NCBI GenBank assembly: GCA_025934375.1
Contig: JAICYD010000031.1
Location: 1-57,421 of the forward strand
Source: Streptosporangiaceae bacterium
GTDB taxonomy: Bacteria; Actinomycetota; Actinomycetes; Streptosporangiales; Streptosporangiaceae
Length of the DNA: 57,421 nucleotides
Direction: 5' to 3'
The position numbers and the translations under genes are program-made. The number at the start of each line of letters is the position of its first letter. The stretch's first letter is position 1. The notes under the pieces are model-generated. The model saw nothing but the letters and a program-made list of their open reading frames with translations, had not been told where the DNA came from and ran no database searches. Below, piece after piece: positions 32,280-41,800 of the stretch.

Positions 32280-35200
32280 ATGACACACTCTGACGAGGTC
32301 GTGCTGGCCTCGGCCACCCAGCACGGCATGTGGGTCGGCGAGCAACTGGGCGCCGGCCCCGCTTACCGGATGCCGCTGGCGCTGTGGCTGGACGGTGACC
32401 TTGACGTCGCGGCACTGCGCGAGGCGTGCGACGACGTGATCGACCGGCACCCGGTGCTGTCCACCACCGTCGCGCCCGCCGGGCCGGAGCTCCGGCTGGC
32501 CCCGGCGGCCCGGCCGCCCGTGACGGTCACCCACGTAAGCGGGCCGGACGCGGCCGACCAGCTGATCAGGGACGAGACGCAAGCTGGATTCGACCTGCGG
32601 ACAGGGCCCCTGGCCAGGTTCACCATCGCGGCGGCCGGACGCGGTGACGGCGATGCCGACGGCGTCCCGCGGCGGCACCTGCTGCTGGTCGTCGCGCACC
32701 ACCTGGTCTTCGACGGCATGTCCACGCACATCCTCGTGCGTGACCTGGCCCGGTTCTACGCCGCGCGGGTCACCGCCCCCGGCGCCGAGGTGGCCGCAGA
32801 GGCACTGCCGCCTGAGGCACTGCCGCCTGAGGCACTGTCGTTCCCGGCCGCGGTCGCCGCCGAGCGGGCGCGGGCCGCGGCCGCCCGGCCGGCCGCCCGG
32901 CAATTCTGGGCGCGGCGCTGGAGCGAGCCGTCGCCGACGGTATTCCCCGGCCCGCTGCGCCCGGCCGGACAGTTCGGCGCGGGCATCGGGATCGACGCCG
33001 GGATCGATCCCGAGCTGGGCCGGGACGTGACGCAGGCGGCCCGCGCCGTGGGCGCGACCGCCTTTGAGGTGCTCGTCGCCGCGACGCACGCGCTGCTGTT
33101 CCGTTACGGCGCGCAGGCCCCGGCGGTGGCGATCGACATGACCACCCGCCCGCCCGCGGCCCGCGATCACATCGGCCCGTTCGTCAACGAGGTACCCGTC
33201 TTGTCGCGGCCCGCGCCCGGCGACAGCTTCCGCGACTTCACCCTGGCCATCCGCGCCGACCTGCGCGAGCTGTACAAGTTCCGTGAGGTGCCGTTCGCCG
33301 AGGCGACCGCGGGGATCAAGGGGGCCGCGGGGGTCACGCAGGCTGCGGGGGTCACGGAGATACAGCCGTCGCGCGGCGCGCCGGCGGCGGTGTCGATCAG
33401 CTACCGCAGGCGAGAGCCCGATCCGGTCTTCCCCGGGCTGCGCCTCACCGTCGACTGGATGATGTTCGGCGGCGTCCGGCGCCCCTTGCACATGCACTTC
33501 GTCCACGGCCCCGAAGGGCTGGAGATGACCATCCGGGTCAACCCTGCGGCCCTTGACCGGGATACCGCCCTGCGGTTCGCCGACGGCCTGCGCGCCGTGG
33601 CGCGCAGCGCGGCCGCCGACCCCGGCACCCGCCTGGCCGCCCTGGACATCATGCCCGCCGCCGAGCGGCAGCGCATGGTCGCCGGCTGGAACGACACCGC
33701 GGCCGCCTACCCGGCCGCCGCGACGCTGTCGGCGATGTTCGCGCGGCAGGCACGGGCCACCCCGGGCGCGGTCGCCGTGACATCCGGCGGCCGCTCGCTC
33801 ACCTACGCCGAGCTCGACGCGGCGGCCACCCGGATGGCCCGGCGGCTCCAGCGGGCCGGCGTGCGGCGCGGCGACCTGGTGGCGGTGCACCTCCGGCGGT
33901 CTGACACGCTGCTGGCCTGCCTGCTCGCCGTGCACCGGGCCGGGGCCGCCTACCTGCCACTCGACCCGGACCACCCGGCCGAGCGGCTCGCCATAATCGC
34001 CGCCGACGCCCAGCCCCGGCTGCTACTCACCGAGACGGCCTCTCCCGCCGCGCCGCGGGTGCCGGTCCTCTTCGCCGGCGAGGCGGGCCCGGGCGCCGGG
34101 GACGGCACCCCTCCCGACGCCGGCCCGCCTGCGGAAGCAGCGCCCGTGGAGGCGCTGCCCGGCGAGGTCGCGTACGTGATCTACACCTCGGGGTCGACTG
34201 GGCAGCCGAAGGGCGTCGAGGTCGAGCACCGCAACCTGGCCAACCTGCTGCTGGGGATGCGCGACCGGCTCGGCGCCGGGCCCGCCGGCACCTGGCTCGC
34301 GCTCACCTCGCCGGCCTTCGACATCTCCGCCCTCGAGCTGTACCTGCCGCTGATCGCCGGGGGACGGGTCGTCATCGCCCCGGATGGCGCCCCGCGGCGG
34401 CCGCAGGCGCTGGCCGAACTGGTCGCCCGGGAGGGCGTCACCCACGTGCAGGCCACCCCGTCGGTGTGGCGGCTGCTGCTGCCGGGGGGCATCGCCGGGG
34501 TGACCGCCCTGGCCGGCGGCGAGGCGCTCCCGGCTGACCTGGCCGAGGAGCTGCGCGCGCGGTGCGGGCGGGTCTTCAACGTCTACGGCCCGACGGAAAC
34601 CACGATCTGGAGTACCTGCGCTGAGCTCGCCGGGCCCGGTGCGGTCACCATCGGCCGCCCCATCGCCAACACGCAGGTGTACCTAATCGACGCGTCGATG
34701 CGGCCGGTGCCCGTGGGGGTCACCGGTGAGCTGTGCATCGGCGGGAGCGGCGTGGCTCGCGGTTACCGGGGCCTGCCCGGCCGCACGGCCGGGCAGTTCG
34801 CCCCCGACCCCTTCGGGCCGGCCGGGGCGCGGCTGTACCGCACCGGTGACCTGGCCCGCTACCGGGCCGACGGCCAGATTGAGTTCCTCGGCCGCCGCGA
34901 CGGCCAGGTCAAGCTGCTCGGCCACCGGATCGAGCTGGGCGAGATCGAGACCCGGCTGCGCGAGCAGCCCGGCGTGGGTGAGGCCGCGGTGATCGTGCGC
35001 GGCGCCGACTCCGGCGATGCCCGCCTGGTCGCCTACATAGTCCCGGACGGAGTATCCCCCGGCGCCGCCCCCGATCCGGGCGACCTCACCGCCCGCCTGG
35101 CCGCGATCTTGCCTGCTGCCATGCTGCCCAGCGCCTACGTCACGCTGGATGCCCTCCCGCTCAACCCCGTCGGCAAGCTCGACCGGGCCGCGCTCCCCGA

Positions 35201-38200
35201 CGCACCGGACCGAATAGCCCACCACCCCGGGCACTTCCCCATAACGGGCCCGGGCACCTCCTCCGATCCCAACCTGGCCGCGGAGGTCCTGCGGATCTGG
35301 CGGGAAGTGCTTGACCTCGGGGACGCGACCGAGATCGGCGTCGATGACGACCTGTTCGACCTCGGCGGGCACTCCCTGCTCATCACCCAGATCACGGCGC
35401 GGGTCAAGGACCGGATCGGGGTTGACGTCTCCCTGGACGCGGTCTTCGACGACCCCACCATCGGCGGCATGGTCGCGGAGATCACCCGCTTGCGGTCGGC
35501 GCATTCCGTCGGACCGAGGCCGGGCGAGACGGAATATGACGACTGGGCGAACGAGCGGCCGGCGGTGCTCCCCCGGCCCGCCGGGGTGAGCCCGCCGCTG
35601 TCGTTCGCGCAGGAGCGGCTGTGGTTCCTGCAGCGGTTCGACCCCGACGACGCGTCGTACAACACCTACCTGGTGCTGCGGCTGCGCGGCCGGCTGGACG
35701 GGGGCACGCTGGCGGCCACGCTGGATGCCGTGGTGGCGCGGCACGAGAGCCTGCGCACCTCGTTCGCCGACGTCGACGGCGAGCCGGCCGCGGTCATCCA
35801 CCCGCCAGGGCCGTTCCCCGTCGAGCACATCGACCTGGCCGCCGGCGACGACGCCGAACAGCGGGCGCGGCACCTGGTCGCCGAGCGCGTCAACGCGCCG
35901 TTCGACCTAGCCGCCGCGCCGCCGGTCCGGATCAGCCTGCTCGCCCTCGGCCCGGGCGATCACGTGCTCTGCTTCGTGCTGCATCACATCATCTGTGACG
36001 GCTGGTCGCACGGCGTGCTGTTTGATGACCTGTTCACCATCTACCAGGCCCTCGGCGAGGGCCGGGAGCCCGACCTCCCGGCCCTGCGAGTGCAGTACGG
36101 CGACATCGCGCGGTGGCAGCGGCAGCGGGACTCAGGGCAGGCCGCCGAGGAGGCACTCGCCTACTGGCGCGACCGGCTCGCTGACCCGCCCCGGCTGGAG
36201 CTTCCCCTCGACATGCCCCGCGGGCAGCGGCCCGCGGGCGCCTTCCACGACTTCCGGGTCCCGGAGGAGGTCATCGCCCCGCTGGAGCGGCTGGCGCAAC
36301 AGCACGGCGCCTCCTTGTTCATGGTGCTGGTCGCCGCCTACCAGGCGCTGCTGGCCCGGCACAGCGGGCACGGTGACGTCCTGGTCGGCACCACGTGGGC
36401 GGCCCGCGACCAGGTCGAGTTCGAGCCGGTCATCGGGTACCTCACCGACACCCTGGTGCTCCGCGGCGACCTGCGCGGCGACCCTGCCTTCGCCGACCTG
36501 CTCGACGCCACGCGCCGCCGCGTGCTGGAAGCGCACGCCCACCGGGTCGTCCCGTTCGAGCGGCTGATCGGCGAGCTGGGCCTGCCCCGCGACGTCGACC
36601 GCAACCCGCTGCTGTCGACCATGGTGATCCAGCACAGCCAGGCCGGAGACGGCTCGGTGCCCGAACGGATCGGCGACCTGCAGGTGGCGCTGTTCGACAG
36701 CGGCTATCGGCAGGCCAAGTTCGACTTGACCCTGGAGACGTGGCGGGAGGAGACGGGCCTGCTCGCCGTCTTCGGGTACGACGCCACCTTGTTCCATGCC
36801 GCCACCGTCGAGCGGCTCGCCGACCGGTTCGGCGCCCTGCTGCGGGGCATCGCGGACGCGCCGGCCACGCGGGTCTCGAGGCTGCCGATGCTCACCCCCG
36901 CCGAGCTGGCCACCGTCCAGCTAGCCACGGTCGGACCCGCCACCGCCGGGCCAGCTACCGCCGGGCCAGCTACCGCGGGGGCCAGCCCGGGTACTCCGTC
37001 GGGCCGCGCGGGAGGACGCGACCTGGTCCCGGCGCTGTTCTCCCGGGCGGCCGCGGCCGCCCCCGCGGCGACCGCCCTGGCCTGCGGCGGGGAAGCCGTC
37101 AGCTACGCCGACCTCGACGCGCGGGTGACGCGGGTGGCCGCGGCGCTGCGGCGGCGCGGCGTCCGGCCCGGTGACGTGGTCGGCGTCTGCCTAGGTCGGT
37201 CGGCCGACGCGGTCGCGGCGCTGCTCGCCGCCTGGCGGGCGGGCGCCGCCTATCTCCCGCTCGACCCCGACTATCCCGATGAGCGGCTCGCCTTCATGAT
37301 CGCTGACAGCGGCGCGCGCCTGGTAGTGACCAGCACCGGGCTCGCGCACCGGCCGCCGCCCGGGACCGACCTCGTCCTCGTCGAGGCGCCCCCCGGCGAC
37401 GGCGACAACGACAACGGGAATGAAGGGCCGTGGCCCCCGGCCGGGCCGGGTCAGCCCGCGTACGTGATCTACACCTCCGGGTCGACCGGCCAGCCTAAGG
37501 GCGTGCTGGTCGAGCACGGCGCGCTGGCCAGCCGGGTGCACTGGATGCGGGAGGCCTACGGCCTGGCGCCCGCCGACCGCGTCGCCCAGTTCGCGTCGCT
37601 CAGCTTCGACGCCCACGCCGAGGAGCTCTACCCGGCGCTGGCGTCCGGCGCGTCCGTGCTGCTGCTGCCCGACGGCGCCGCCACCTTGCCGGATGAGCTG
37701 CGCCGCCCGGCCGGCCGCGCGGTCACCGTGCTGGACCTGCCGACCGCCTACTGGCACCGGCTGACCGAGGCGCTCGGCGACGTGACCTGGCCGGAGCCGC
37801 TGCGGCTGGTGATCATCGGCGGCGAGCAGGCCCACGCCGCCGCCGTGGCCCGCTGGCGGGACTGCTTCGGCGACGGGGTCCGGCTGGTCAACACCTACGG
37901 CCCGACGGAGGCGGTCATCATCGCCACCGCGCGGGCCCTCGACGCGCGGGACGCGCTGCGTACCCCGCCCATCGGCCGGCCGATCGACGGAACCGTCGCG
38001 CGCGTTCTCGGCCCCCACGGCGAGCTGGTCCCGCCCGGTGTCCCTGGCGAGCTGCACCTGGGCGGGGCGGGCCTGGCCCGCGGGTACCTGGACGCGGCGC
38101 TGACGGCGGGCCGGTTCGTGCCCGACCCTCACGGGCCGCCCGGGTCCCGGATGTACCGGACCGGCGACCGGGTGCGGCTGCGGGCCGACGGGGAGCTGGA

Positions 38201-38816
38201 GTTCCTCGGCCGCTTCGACGACCAGCTGAAGGTGCGCGGCTTCCGCGTGGAGCCCGGGGAGGTGACGACGGCGCTGCTGGCCCACCCGGGGGTGCGCCAG
38301 GCGGCCGTCACCGCGGACGGGGAGCGGCTGGTGGCGTACGTGGCCGGGACAGCCGGGCCGGATGAGCTGCGCGGGCACCTGGCCGCGACGCTGCCGGCGT
38401 ACCTGGTGCCGTCGGCCTGGGTCTCGCTGGATGAGCTGCCGCTCGCGGTCACCGGCAAGGTGGACGTGGCCGCCTTGCCGGCCCCGGCGCCGGTGCCCGC
38501 CGTGCGGTACGTGCCGCCCCAGACCGACGCGGAGGTCCTGGTGGCCGGGGTGTGGGCGGTGGTGCTGGGCCTGGATGAGGGGAAGGTCGGCGCGGCCGAT
38601 GACTTCTTCGCGCTCGGCGGCCACTCACTGCTGGCCACCCGGGTGGCGGCCCTGCTGCGCAACGCGATCGACGTGGACGTGCCGATCCGGACGGTCTTCG
38701 ACGCCCCCACGGTGGCCGGGCTGGCCACCGCGGTGGAGAGCCTGCTGATCCAGCAGCTGTCCGGGTTGTCGGACGCGGAGGCGGCCCGCTTGCTGGAGCA
38801 GGAGGTACCCCAGTGA
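32280..38816 (+). CDS. Nonribosomal peptide synthetase, C-A-PCP-C-A-PCP
   Basis: 2178 residues, two modules. C1: AHHLVFDG (HHxxxDG near 139). A1: [14 protein letters not shown] near 631, FDISALELY near 679, GHRIELGE. PCP1: DLFDLGGHSLL near 1026. C2: LHHIICDGWS near 1235. A2: [14 protein letters not shown] near 1726, FDAHAEELY near 1775. PCP2: FFALGGHSLL near 2110. No epimerase or methyltransferase domain. Read against the GrsA positions, the A1 specificity residues are D-I-L-Q-L-G-V-I-W-K, one change from the known glycine code. A2 gives D-A-E-D-I-G-T-I-I-K, not a code I can assign; the Glu third residue recalls Lys/Orn-type pockets. C1 sits at the N-terminus, so it must accept an acyl group from a free carrier. 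Start ATG 32280 with GGGAG upstream; stop overlaps the next gene. Confidence 0.95.
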   Translation: MTHSDEVVLASATQHGMWVGEQLGAGPAYRMPLALWLDGDLDVAALREACDDVIDRHPVLSTTVAPAGPELRLAPAARPPVTVTHVSGPDAADQLIRDETQAGFDLRTGPLARFTIAAAGRGDGDADGVPRRHLLLVVAHHLVFDGMSTHILVRDLARFYAARVTAPGAEVAAEALPPEALPPEALSFPAAVAAERARAAAARPAARQFWARRWSEPSPTVFPGPLRPAGQFGAGIGIDAGIDPELGRDVTQAARAVGATAFEVLVAATHALLFRYGAQAPAVAIDMTTRPPAARDHIGPFVNEVPVLSRPAPGDSFRDFTLAIRADLRELYKFREVPFAEATAGIKGAAGVTQAAGVTEIQPSRGAPAAVSISYRRREPDPVFPGLRLTVDWMMFGGVRRPLHMHFVHGPEGLEMTIRVNPAALDRDTALRFADGLRAVARSAAADPGTRLAALDIMPAAERQRMVAGWNDTAAAYPAAATLSAMFARQARATPGAVAVTSGGRSLTYAELDAAATRMARRLQRAGVRRGDLVAVHLRRSDTLLACLLAVHRAGAAYLPLDPDHPAERLAIIAADAQPRLLLTETASPAAPRVPVLFAGEAGPGAGDGTPPDAGPPAEAAPVEALPGEVAYVIYTSGSTGQPKGVEVEHRNLANLLLGMRDRLGAGPAGTWLALTSPAFDISALELYLPLIAGGRVVIAPDGAPRRPQALAELVAREGVTHVQATPSVWRLLLPGGIAGVTALAGGEALPADLAEELRARCGRVFNVYGPTETTIWSTCAELAGPGAVTIGRPIANTQVYLIDASMRPVPVGVTGELCIGGSGVARGYRGLPGRTAGQFAPDPFGPAGARLYRTGDLARYRADGQIEFLGRRDGQVKLLGHRIELGEIETRLREQPGVGEAAVIVRGADSGDARLVAYIVPDGVSPGAAPDPGDLTARLAAILPAAMLPSAYVTLDALPLNPVGKLDRAALPDAPDRIAHHPGHFPITGPGTSSDPNLAAEVLRIWREVLDLGDATEIGVDDDLFDLGGHSLLITQITARVKDRIGVDVSLDAVFDDPTIGGMVAEITRLRSAHSVGPRPGETEYDDWANERPAVLPRPAGVSPPLSFAQERLWFLQRFDPDDASYNTYLVLRLRGRLDGGTLAATLDAVVARHESLRTSFADVDGEPAAVIHPPGPFPVEHIDLAAGDDAEQRARHLVAERVNAPFDLAAAPPVRISLLALGPGDHVLCFVLHHIICDGWSHGVLFDDLFTIYQALGEGREPDLPALRVQYGDIARWQRQRDSGQAAEEALAYWRDRLADPPRLELPLDMPRGQRPAGAFHDFRVPEEVIAPLERLAQQHGASLFMVLVAAYQALLARHSGHGDVLVGTTWAARDQVEFEPVIGYLTDTLVLRGDLRGDPAFADLLDATRRRVLEAHAHRVVPFERLIGELGLPRDVDRNPLLSTMVIQHSQAGDGSVPERIGDLQVALFDSGYRQAKFDLTLETWREETGLLAVFGYDATLFHAATVERLADRFGALLRGIADAPATRVSRLPMLTPAELATVQLATVGPATAGPATAGPATAGASPGTPSGRAGGRDLVPALFSRAAAAAPAATALACGGEAVSYADLDARVTRVAAALRRRGVRPGDVVGVCLGRSADAVAALLAAWRAGAAYLPLDPDYPDERLAFMIADSGARLVVTSTGLAHRPPPGTDLVLVEAPPGDGDNDNGNEGPWPPAGPGQPAYVIYTSGSTGQPKGVLVEHGALASRVHWMREAYGLAPADRVAQFASLSFDAHAEELYPALASGASVLLLPDGAATLPDELRRPAGRAVTVLDLPTAYWHRLTEALGDVTWPEPLRLVIIGGEQAHAAAVARWRDCFGDGVRLVNTYGPTEAVIIATARALDARDALRTPPIGRPIDGTVARVLGPHGELVPPGVPGELHLGGAGLARGYLDAALTAGRFVPDPHGPPGSRMYRTGDRVRLRADGELEFLGRFDDQLKVRGFRVEPGEVTTALLAHPGVRQAAVTADGERLVAYVAGTAGPDELRGHLAATLPAYLVPSAWVSLDELPLAVTGKVDVAALPAPAPVPAVRYVPPQTDAEVLVAGVWAVVLGLDEGKVGAADDFFALGGHSLLATRVAALLRNAIDVDVPIRTVFDAPTVAGLATAVESLLIQQLSGLSDAEAARLLEQEVPQ

Positions 38817-41800
38817 CCGACATGGACGCGCGTACGGGACTGTCACCAGCCAAGCAGGCCCTGCTGGCCCAACGGCTACGGCGGGGCGCCGCGGCCGTGC
38901 CGCGGCGCACCATCCCGGCCCGGCCCGCCGGCGAGCCGCCGCCTCCCTCGCACGTGCAGGAGATGCTGTGGTTCCTGGAGCAGTTCGCCCCGGGCACCGC
39001 GCGGTTCACGATCCCGGTCACCCTGCGGCTGCGCGGGCGGCTGGACGCGGCCGCGCTGGGAGCGGCGCTCGACGCGGTGGCCGCCCGGCACGACGCGCTG
39101 CGCATGCGCTACCAGGCGACCTGGGACGGGCGGCCGCAGGTGGTCCTCGCCGCTGACCCCACGCTGCCGCTCGCGGTCAGCGGCGCCTCCGACGAGGCGG
39201 CCGCCCGGGCGGCGGTGCAGGAGTTCCTCGCGGTGCCGCTTGACCTGGCGGCCGGGCCGGTGGCGCGGGCGCTGCTGGTCCGGCTGGCCGACGACGATCA
39301 CGTGCTGGCGATCGGGCTGCATCACATCGCCGGCGACGGCGTCTCGGTGGACCTGCTCCTGCGCGAGGTGTTCGCCCAGCTTGACGGGCGCGCCCCGGAG
39401 CCTCCCGAGATCGGCTACGGGGACTACGCCGCGTGGCAGCGCGGCCTGCCGGCGAACCCGGCCGACCTGGAGTTCTGGCGGGACCAGGTGGCCGGGATCG
39501 AGCCGCTGGACCTGCCCGCCGACCGGCCCCGCCCGCCGGAGCGCACCTACGACGGCGCCGCCTGCGGGTTCACGCTGGGCCGGGAGGCCGCCACCGCGCT
39601 GGCCCGGCTGGGCCGCGAGCATGGCGCCACGCCGTTCATGACGATGCTGGCCGGGCTGGCCGCGCTGCTGGGCCGGTACGCCGGCAGCGACGACGTCGCC
39701 GTGGGAACGCCGGTGGCCGGCCGCCAGGAGCCGGAGCTCGACGGCGTCATCGGCTGCTTCGCGACCATGCTGACCATGCGGGTTGACCTGTCCGGCGACC
39801 CGACGTTCGCCGAGCTGCTGGACCGGGTGCGGGAGATGTCGGTCGATGCCCTCGCCCACCAGTCCCTGTCGTTCGAGCAGCTCCTGCCGGAGCTGACCTT
39901 GCCCCGCGACCTGTCGAGGTCGCCGCTGTTCGACGTCACGCTGACGATCCAGAACTACCGGAGCGGCGGCATCGAGCCGCCGGCCGGGCTGACCCTGGAG
40001 GACTTCCGGCTGGACGCCTGGGCGGCCCGGTACGACCTGGAGGCCTACTTCGGCGACGCCCCCGACGGGGGCATGACGGGGCTGCTGGTGTACAACACCG
40101 GCCTGTTCGAGGCGGCCACCATCGAGCGGCTGTCCGGGCACCTGAGCAGGCTGCTGGAACGGGTCGCCGCCCAGCCCGGGCTCCGGCTGCCGGAGATCGA
40201 CCTGCTCACCGAGCGTGAGCGGCGCCTGGTCGTCGAGGCCTGGAACGACACCGCCACCCAGTACCCGGGCCCGGCCACCCTGCACTCCGCGATCGAGGAG
40301 CGGGCGGCCCGCGCGCCGCAGGCGGTCGCGGTGCGGTTCGACGGCCGGTCGCTGACGTACGCCGAGCTGGACACGGCGGCAAACCGGGTCGCGGGCACGC
40401 TGCGCGCCCACGGGGTCGGCGCCGGGTCGGTGGTCGCCGTGTGCGCCGAGCGCTCACTGGAACTGCTGCCCGGGCTGCTGGGCGTGCTCAAGGCGGGCGC
40501 CGCGTACCTGCCGATCGACCCCGACTACCCGCCGGACCGCGTGGCGTTCATGCTCGCTGACGCGGCCCCGGCCGCCGTGCTCACCCAGCGCCGCGTCCGG
40601 CCCGCGCTGCCGGTCACTGCCGTCACCATGTTCGACCTGGACGACCCGGGCGCGTGGACCGGCGGCGGCCCGGGCTATGCGGTAACGGCGGCCGTGCGCC
40701 CTGATGACGTCGCCTACGTCATCTACACCTCCGGATCTACCGGGCGTCCCAAGGGCGTGCCCAACACCCATCGCGGCATCGCCAACCGCCTGGACTGGAT
40801 GCAGCGGCAATACCAGCTCACCCCGGACGACGTTGTGGTGCAGAAGACACCGGTGAGCTTCGACGTGTCGGTGTGGGAGCTGTTCTGGCCGCTGCGCTGC
40901 GGGGCCAGCCTCGTGCTGGCCGCGCCGGGCGGCCACAAGGACTCGGCGTACTTGCGCGGGCTCATCGTCGCCGAGGAGGTGACCACCGTCCATTTCGTGC
41001 CATCGATGCTCGCGGTCTTCCTCGAGGAAGACGGCGCGGCTGACTGCCGCTCGCTGCGGCGGGTGGTCTGCTCCGGTGAGGAGCTGCCCGCCGACCTGGC
41101 CCGCCGCTGCGTGGCGACCTTGCCCGGCGCCGGGCTGCACAACCTGTACGGCCCCACGGAGGCGGCCGTCGACGTGTCGGCCTGGCACTGCGACCCGCAG
41201 GCGCTCGCCGGCGCCGCCCGGGTGCCGATCGGCGCGCCGATCGCCAACACCGCCTTGTACGTCCTGGGCCCGCGGATGGCCCCGGCACCGATCGGGGTGC
41301 CGGGCGAGCTCTTCATCGGCGGCACCGGCCTGGCCAGGGGCTACCTGAACCGTCCGGCGCTCACCGCGGACCGGTTCGTGCCCAGCCCGTTCGGCCCGCC
41401 AGGCTCGCGGCTTTACCGCACCGGGGACCTGGCCCGGTGGCGGGCCGACGGCACCTTGGAGTACCTCGGACGGGTGGACACCCAGGTCAAGATGCACGGC
41501 CTGCGGATCGAGCCGGGCGAGATCGAGGCGGCCCTGCGGGCGCTGCCTGCGGTCCGCGACGCCGCCGTGATCGTCCGTGAGGACCGGCCCGGCGACCGGC
41601 GGCTGGTGGCCTACCTCACGCCCGCCGACACCGACGCGGCCCTGGACGCGGCCCTGGACCACGCCGCCATCCGCGCCGAGCTGCGCAAGACGCTGCCCGA
41701 CCTCATCGTGCCCGGCGGCTACGTGACCCTGGCGGCGCTACCGCTCAGCCCGAACGGCAAGCTGGACCGCCGCGCGCTGCCCCCGCCGGTCACCGTGCGC

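Noticed and set aside
37191..38624. 477-aa minus-strand frame opposite NRPS module 2
   Set aside because: Antisense reading of A and PCP domains; composition typical of high-GC shadows.
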